Shown: piece by piece, positions 60,455-64,000 of the stretch
Layout: each line of letters begins with the position of its first letter
Position numbering within the stretch: the stretch's first letter is position 1
Assembly: GCF_002879855.1 (NCBI RefSeq)
Contig: NZ_PNYB01000002.1
Span: 124,001 to 188,000 of the forward strand
DNA: 64,000 nt
Origin: Trinickia soli
GTDB taxonomy: Bacteria > Pseudomonadota > Gammaproteobacteria > Burkholderiales > Burkholderiaceae
Direction: 5' to 3'
Translations under genes and position numbers: made by a program
The notes under the pieces: generated by a model
Told to the model about the DNA's origin: nothing
The model's input: the letters and a program-made list of their open reading frames with translations, nothing else
The model's database searches: none

Positions 60455-61954
60455 ATGTCAGGTGTTCTGAGGGGTGCGGCGAGGTCAGCTAGGCGTGTGC
60501 GGGTTGCCTTGGCGTTGTATGTGGCGTTGTCGCTGTCGATGCATGTGCAGGCGGCGACTGAGTTGATTTTCGATAGTGCGGGCAACATCGTAGGTTCCTA
60601 CGTGCCAGAGGCGGTTAACAACTACGTGAACAGCTTGGCGACAGCGCGTCCTTCGGTGCAGTTGTCGGGCGTGATTGCGGCCAAGGGTGCCCAGCGTGGT
60701 TATTCGCCTGCATCGTCTATGTCGATGGCGACGATTGAGGCGATCGATGTTGTGACGGCTTCTACCGGGTCTGTTGCGGGTGGTGTAGCGACGACGGTTT
60801 GCGCGGCCGGTACGGGGTTTTTGGGCATGGTTGCGTGCGTGGCTGTGGGTGCGGTGGTTGGTGAGGCCGTCAGCGTTGGTGTGCATTCGGCGGCCACGTG
60901 GATTTTCGGTGATTCGCCTAGCACGAATGTGACGAGTGTTCCCTCGCGGGGCATTGACACTACTAGTGCGTGTCCTACGGGCACGGCGCCGGTGACGATT
61001 GGTATTGGTTGCGATCAGGACAGCGCTGGTAACTCTACGAGGTGTTGGCAGCAGCAAGCGGCTATTCCTCCTGCGGTTGCGCTGTCCGGCTCGGTTCAGG
61101 TGCAGGCGTCGCAGTTGCCGATGAAGTTTGGCGGTCCTCGCTGTGAGGGCGGTTACGACTGCTCTTTTACGGCCTATCTCGATCGCGTTTTTTCAAAGTG
61201 TCCTGCTGTGGCTGGCGAGGTTCCCGGTGGTGAGCCTGAGTCTGCTGCGAGCGCTGTTGCGGCGCTTTCCGCGTCCGATGCTGCGTCTCCTGTTAATCCG
61301 GCTGTGGTTGCGGGTTTGGCCGATGGGTTGTGGCAGCAGGCGAGTAACCAGGCCGGTTACACGGGGGTGCCTTATGACTCTAGCAACCCGATCACGGCGG
61401 CTGATGTGACGGCGTGGGATAACGCCAATCCGACGTGGGTGCCATCTGTAGGTGAGGAAGGCGCTGTGAGTCCTGGCGATGGGTCGATGCAGGTGCCTTG
61501 GTCCGGCCAGCCTATTGGCGGTTCTGGCACGTCTACCTCGGGCGGTACGTCTACCTCGGGCGGCACGTCTACCTCGGGCGGCACGTCTACCTCGGGCGGC
61601 ACGTCTACCTCGGGCGGCACGTCTACCTCGGGCGCTAGCGGCACGAGCACGACGACTACGACGACCACTGATCCCTGTTCGGTTGATCCGAACGCGTCTG
61701 CGTGCGCTGCGCTTGGTGATCCGCCTGCAGCGTCGGCTGTACCCGCCAGCTCGGCGAGCGTGTCTATGGTGCCGTGGAGTGTTGGCGCGTCTGATGGTGT
61801 GTGTCCTGCGCCGATCGTGGTGACGGCGCTTGGATCTGATTATTCGTTTTCGTTCGATCCGGTTTGTACGTTGGCTGAAAAGTTGAGGCCGTTGGTGCTC
61901 GCGATGTGTGCTTTGGCCGCGGCGGTCATTGTTGCTATGGGGGTGTCGTCATGA
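60455..61954 (+). CDS. Phage adsorption/minor coat protein (pIII-like)
   Basis: The 499-aa protein has a signal peptide (VRVALALYVALSLSMHVQA, cut near residue 33) and a Cys-containing N-terminal region. A Gly/Ser/Thr linker follows, made of six six-residue repeats (about 359-394). The C-terminal domain ends in a membrane anchor (LRPLVLAMCALAAAVIVAMG). The order N-domains, glycine-rich linker, C-domain with anchor matches pIII, which binds the host pilus. The start has GGTGGGG upstream. Confidence 0.82.
   Translation: MSGVLRGAARSARRVRVALALYVALSLSMHVQAATELIFDSAGNIVGSYVPEAVNNYVNSLATARPSVQLSGVIAAKGAQRGYSPASSMSMATIEAIDVVTASTGSVAGGVATTVCAAGTGFLGMVACVAVGAVVGEAVSVGVHSAATWIFGDSPSTNVTSVPSRGIDTTSACPTGTAPVTIGIGCDQDSAGNSTRCWQQQAAIPPAVALSGSVQVQASQLPMKFGGPRCEGGYDCSFTAYLDRVFSKCPAVAGEVPGGEPESAASAVAALSASDAASPVNPAVVAGLADGLWQQASNQAGYTGVPYDSSNPITAADVTAWDNANPTWVPSVGEEGAVSPGDGSMQVPWSGQPIGGSGTSTSGGTSTSGGTSTSGGTSTSGGTSTSGGTSTSGASGTSTTTTTTTDPCSVDPNASACAALGDPPAASAVPASSASVSMVPWSVGASDGVCPAPIVVTALGSDYSFSFDPVCTLAEKLRPLVLAMCALAAAVIVAMGVSS
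61529..61636. repeat. Six 18-bp tandem repeats in the pIII-like gene
   Basis: The unit ACGTCTACCTCGGGCGGC, repeated six times with few changes, codes Thr-Ser-Thr-Ser-Gly-Gly. It forms the flexible linker, and the copy number could vary between phages. Confidence 0.93.
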
Positions 61955-62082
61955 GGATGTTTTGGGTGGCGTGCGTGTTAATCGTCGGTTTCTTCGGCTA
62001 CTTGCTTATCTCGTGCGTGAGTGAGACGGCGCGGGCTAATGATGCGGCTGCGTTGCTTGCGGTGGCGAGGGCGGGGCGATGA
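61951..62082 (+). CDS. Small phage membrane protein (43 aa)
   Basis: The ATG overlaps the pIII-like stop and its TGA overlaps the next ATG, so it is coupled on both sides. One TM helix (FWVACVLIVGFFGYLLISCV) is followed by an Ala-rich tail. It may be a minor coat or assembly helper. Confidence 0.55.
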   Translation: MRMFWVACVLIVGFFGYLLISCVSETARANDAAALLAVARAGR

Positions 62083-62357
62083 CTTGGGCTGTGTGGTTGT
62101 TGGGCTTGGTTCAGCCGTTGATCGTCAATGCGTTGATCGCGCTGGGTGTGGGCGTGCTAACCGTTAGCGGTATTGATTTGGCTGTGAATCAGGCGTTGTC
62201 GTGGCTTACGTCTTCGGTTGGCGGCTTGACCGCCGATCTTGCTAGCGTGCTTGCGATAGGCGGGATTTTTCAGGGCTTTGGCTATATCGGCGGGGCGATT
62301 AGCGCTCGTGTCGCGATGGCTGGCGCGTCGAGTATGAAGAAATTTTTTATCAAATAA
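62079..62357 (+). CDS. Minor coat protein pVI-like (DUF2523 type)
   Basis: The 92-aa protein has two or three hydrophobic helices (LVQPLIVNALIALGVGVLTV and VLAIGGIFQGFGYIGGAISA) and a basic end SSMKKFFIK. Position between the pIII-like gene and zot is that of gene VI in filamentous phages. It would cap the virion with pIII. Confidence 0.78.
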   Translation: MTWAVWLLGLVQPLIVNALIALGVGVLTVSGIDLAVNQALSWLTSSVGGLTADLASVLAIGGIFQGFGYIGGAISARVAMAGASSMKKFFIK

Positions 62358-62366
62358 GGCTTTGCG

Positions 62367-63296
62367 ATGGCTATCACACTGGTTACGGGGGTCCCGGGCA
62401 GTGGTAAGACGCTGTGGGCTGTGTCGTCTCTGCTGAAGGAGGTCAAAGCGGGTCGTCGTGTTGTGGCGAACGGCATTAAGGATTTGGCGATTGACCACGA
62501 GCTGTGGGATGACGAAATGGTGCGTCGGTGGCATGAGTGCTGCCTGCCTAATGACGTCATCGTGATTGATGAGGTCCAGCGTATATGGCCGCCGGTTTCG
62601 TCGTCCGTTAAGCCGACCGATGATGTCGAGAAGCTGCATGTGCATCGTCATTACGGCGTTGACATAGTGGTGATTACGCAGCATCCAAACCGGATGAACA
62701 AGACGGTTCGCGATTTGGTTGGGCGGCATGTGCATGTGCGTCGCCTGTTCGGTGGTAGTCGCGCGATGATTTACGAGTGGGACAGCGCGCACAACCCGAA
62801 TAGCGGGTTTCGTGATGCGGTAAAGCACATGTGGCCTTACCCGAAGAAGGTGTTCGAGCTTTATACGAGTGCCGAGCTGCATACGAAGCCGAAGGCGGTT
62901 ATCCCGAAGGCGTTGTTTGTGATGCCTGTCGCGCTCGTGGTTGCTATTGTGCTGGCTGTGAAGGGCTTTCGTAGCGTGGCTGGTGGCTTTGGGTTCGGTG
63001 GTGTTGCGAAGCCTTCTGCGGGCGTTGTAGGTGCTTCTGCGGGGTCTTCGGCTGGGGGCGGTGTTGGTCCTGTCAAGCGCGGCGACTCGGCGTCCTGGCG
63101 GGTGGCTGGCCGCTATGCGGTGCATGGTCTCGGTTATGTGTTGCTGGTGGATAACCGCGGTCGTTTTCGCCGTGAGTCTGCTGAGGATTTCAAGGGCGAT
63201 TCGTTGGGTGTGTCTGGCGTTATCGATGGTCAACGGGTGGCTGTTTGGACGGGCGTTTTAGCTGCGGGCGGTGAGGTGGTGGGGGGGCGGAAATGA
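62367..63296 (+). CDS. zot: Zot-domain assembly ATPase (pI)
   Basis: The 309-aa protein has Walker A GVPGSGKT near residue 7 and Walker B-like DVIVIDEVQRIWPP. The Zot domain continues to about 185. A single TM segment (LFVMPVALVVAIVLAVKGF) and a periplasmic domain follow. It powers phage extrusion through the inner membrane together with the secretin. AAGG precedes the ATG, and it overlaps the next gene by 4 bp. Confidence 0.93.
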   Translation: MAITLVTGVPGSGKTLWAVSSLLKEVKAGRRVVANGIKDLAIDHELWDDEMVRRWHECCLPNDVIVIDEVQRIWPPVSSSVKPTDDVEKLHVHRHYGVDIVVITQHPNRMNKTVRDLVGRHVHVRRLFGGSRAMIYEWDSAHNPNSGFRDAVKHMWPYPKKVFELYTSAELHTKPKAVIPKALFVMPVALVVAIVLAVKGFRSVAGGFGFGGVAKPSAGVVGASAGSSAGGGVGPVKRGDSASWRVAGRYAVHGLGYVLLVDNRGRFRRESAEDFKGDSLGVSGVIDGQRVAVWTGVLAAGGEVVGGRK

Positions 63297-64000
63297 AGCG
63301 GTGGTTCGGCGCGGTCTGTCTGGTGTTTTGTGGATCGGCGTATGCCGGTGATGTGGTGCCGCCTATTCCTACTTTGCCGTTGCCGCCTGCTGGTGGTTCG
63401 GCTGTTTCGGGTGCTGTTGTTTCGTCGGGGGCGTTGCGTCCGTTGGCGCGTCCTGTGGGCGGCTCGTTTGATTTTCGGTTCGTGGGCGTTGGCCAGTTGG
63501 TGGATCTGCTCTATGACGATGCGTTGCACGTGCCGCACGTGATCAGTTCCGACGTGCTGCAGGACACGCGGCTTGTGTCGTTTCAGTTCGATAGCGGAAA
63601 AGGTGATTTGCGTGAGTTCGTCAAAGCGTTTCTGGATTCTGAGGGCTTCGAGGTCACTACGCGAGACGGCGTTGATTTCATCGGGAAGAAGAGGGACGTA
63701 GCGCCGGTTGATCGCGAGGTTTATGTTTATGCGCCTCGCTATCGGAGTGCTACGTATTTGCTCGGGCTTGTTGAACCTTTGTTCGGTGGCCGGGTTTCCA
63801 TGTCCGCGCAAACGGTGGCGGCATCGATGCCTGTTGCCGCTGCTCGTGGATTGGGTGGTGTGGTGCCTGGGTCGGCTACGGCGCCGGTTCAGGTGACTCG
63901 TGGGCCGCAGGTGTCGGCTGCCGATCAGCTGGTGTTTGCGGGGACGGGCAGTGACGTCGAGCAGCTCAAGGCGCTGTTGCCGCAGTTGGATACTGCTGTG
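63293..64000 (+). CDS. Phage secretin (pIV / GspD-like), 3' partial
   Basis: The frame is open from ATG 63293 to the window end (236 codons). A signal peptide (KRWFGAVCLVFCGSAYA) leads into a Pro/Gly-rich linker. N-domains with FDFRFVGVGQLVDLLYDDAL and LREFVKAFLDSEGFEVTTRD are like the N0/N1 ring domains of secretins. The pore-forming C-terminus is outside the window. It would form the outer-membrane exit for the virion. Confidence 0.88.
   Translation, partial: MKRWFGAVCLVFCGSAYAGDVVPPIPTLPLPPAGGSAVSGAVVSSGALRPLARPVGGSFDFRFVGVGQLVDLLYDDALHVPHVISSDVLQDTRLVSFQFDSGKGDLREFVKAFLDSEGFEVTTRDGVDFIGKKRDVAPVDREVYVYAPRYRSATYLLGLVEPLFGGRVSMSAQTVAASMPVAAARGLGGVVPGSATAPVQVTRGPQVSAADQLVFAGTGSDVEQLKALLPQLDTAV

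Larger units (their letters stand above)
56866..64000 (+). mobile_element. Inovirus (filamentous phage) prophage, right end outside the window
   Basis: The order is repressor (minus strand), small early proteins, ssDNA-binding protein, ParB, small TM protein, major coat, terminator, small membrane proteins, pIII-like protein, pVI-like protein, Zot (pI) and secretin (pIV). This is the filamentous-phage plan. Codons end in T/G far more often than in the flanking host genes, supporting foreign origin. No replication initiator, integrase or recognisable dif/att site was found in the window. Confidence 0.92.

Noticed and set aside
1-64000. CRISPR arrays, rRNA and tRNA genes
   Set aside because: No regularly spaced repeats with unique spacers and no tRNA or rRNA-like sequence were seen on either strand.

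Overview
The window looks like a chromosomal segment of a GC-rich member of the Burkholderiaceae (Paraburkholderia/Trinickia/Burkholderia-like). It has strong G/C third-position codon use and Burkholderia-type gene families (DUF3022, PGDYG, DUF2795, kguEKTD-ptxS). It ends in a filamentous-phage prophage. I could not run any database search; names come from motifs, lengths and gene order.

Layout. (1) 1-4050: potFGHI-type polyamine ABC importer, potF cut by the window start. (2) 4098-10935: an accessory block on the minus strand. It holds two paralogous tandem-domain proteins with a Cys-His-Asp hydrolase signature and two orphan proteins with Ser/Arg/Pro-rich N-termini; all four resemble secreted effectors. 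(3) 11065-17780: tripartite RND efflux operon with a divergent TetR regulator. (4) 17844-24850: small exported protein plus DUF2795, an Ntn-hydrolase, a CLC channel, a GST, and a YeiH exporter with a divergent LysR regulator. (5) 24999-30497: a 2-ketogluconate utilisation operon (kguE-K-T-D) with ptxS and a PtxS-like operator. (6) 30589-35976: miscellaneous housekeeping and hypothetical genes. (7) 36182-51906: an apparent specialised-metabolism locus. (8) 52524-55070: a large orphan effector-like gene. (9) 55211-56798: a decayed insertion sequence. (10) 56866-64000: an inovirus prophage (repressor, ssDNA-binding protein, ParB, coat proteins, Zot, secretin) that runs off the window.

The most interesting region is 43824-49441. 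Five tightly packed, mostly overlapping genes encode a lysine/ornithine N-monooxygenase, a stand-alone cupin, a DAO-type flavoenzyme, a methionyl-tRNA-synthetase-like enzyme and a second DAO flavoenzyme. This is the part list of the N-N bond-forming hydrazine synthetase route (N-hydroxylysine + glycine, cupin/MetRS enzyme, then a flavin oxidase releasing hydrazinoacetate), but with the cupin and MetRS parts as separate proteins. It is flanked by exporters and an ArsR-type regulator. Two promoters in the locus share a near-identical 16-bp palindrome exactly 22 bp upstream of TATAGT, which ties the NTF2-like/flavoprotein/GST operon, and perhaps a divergent penicillin-acylase gene, to the same regulon.

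In the prophage, a complete ParB with the CTP-binding motif sits between copies of a 14-bp palindrome resembling a parS site, which is unusual cargo for a filamentous phage.
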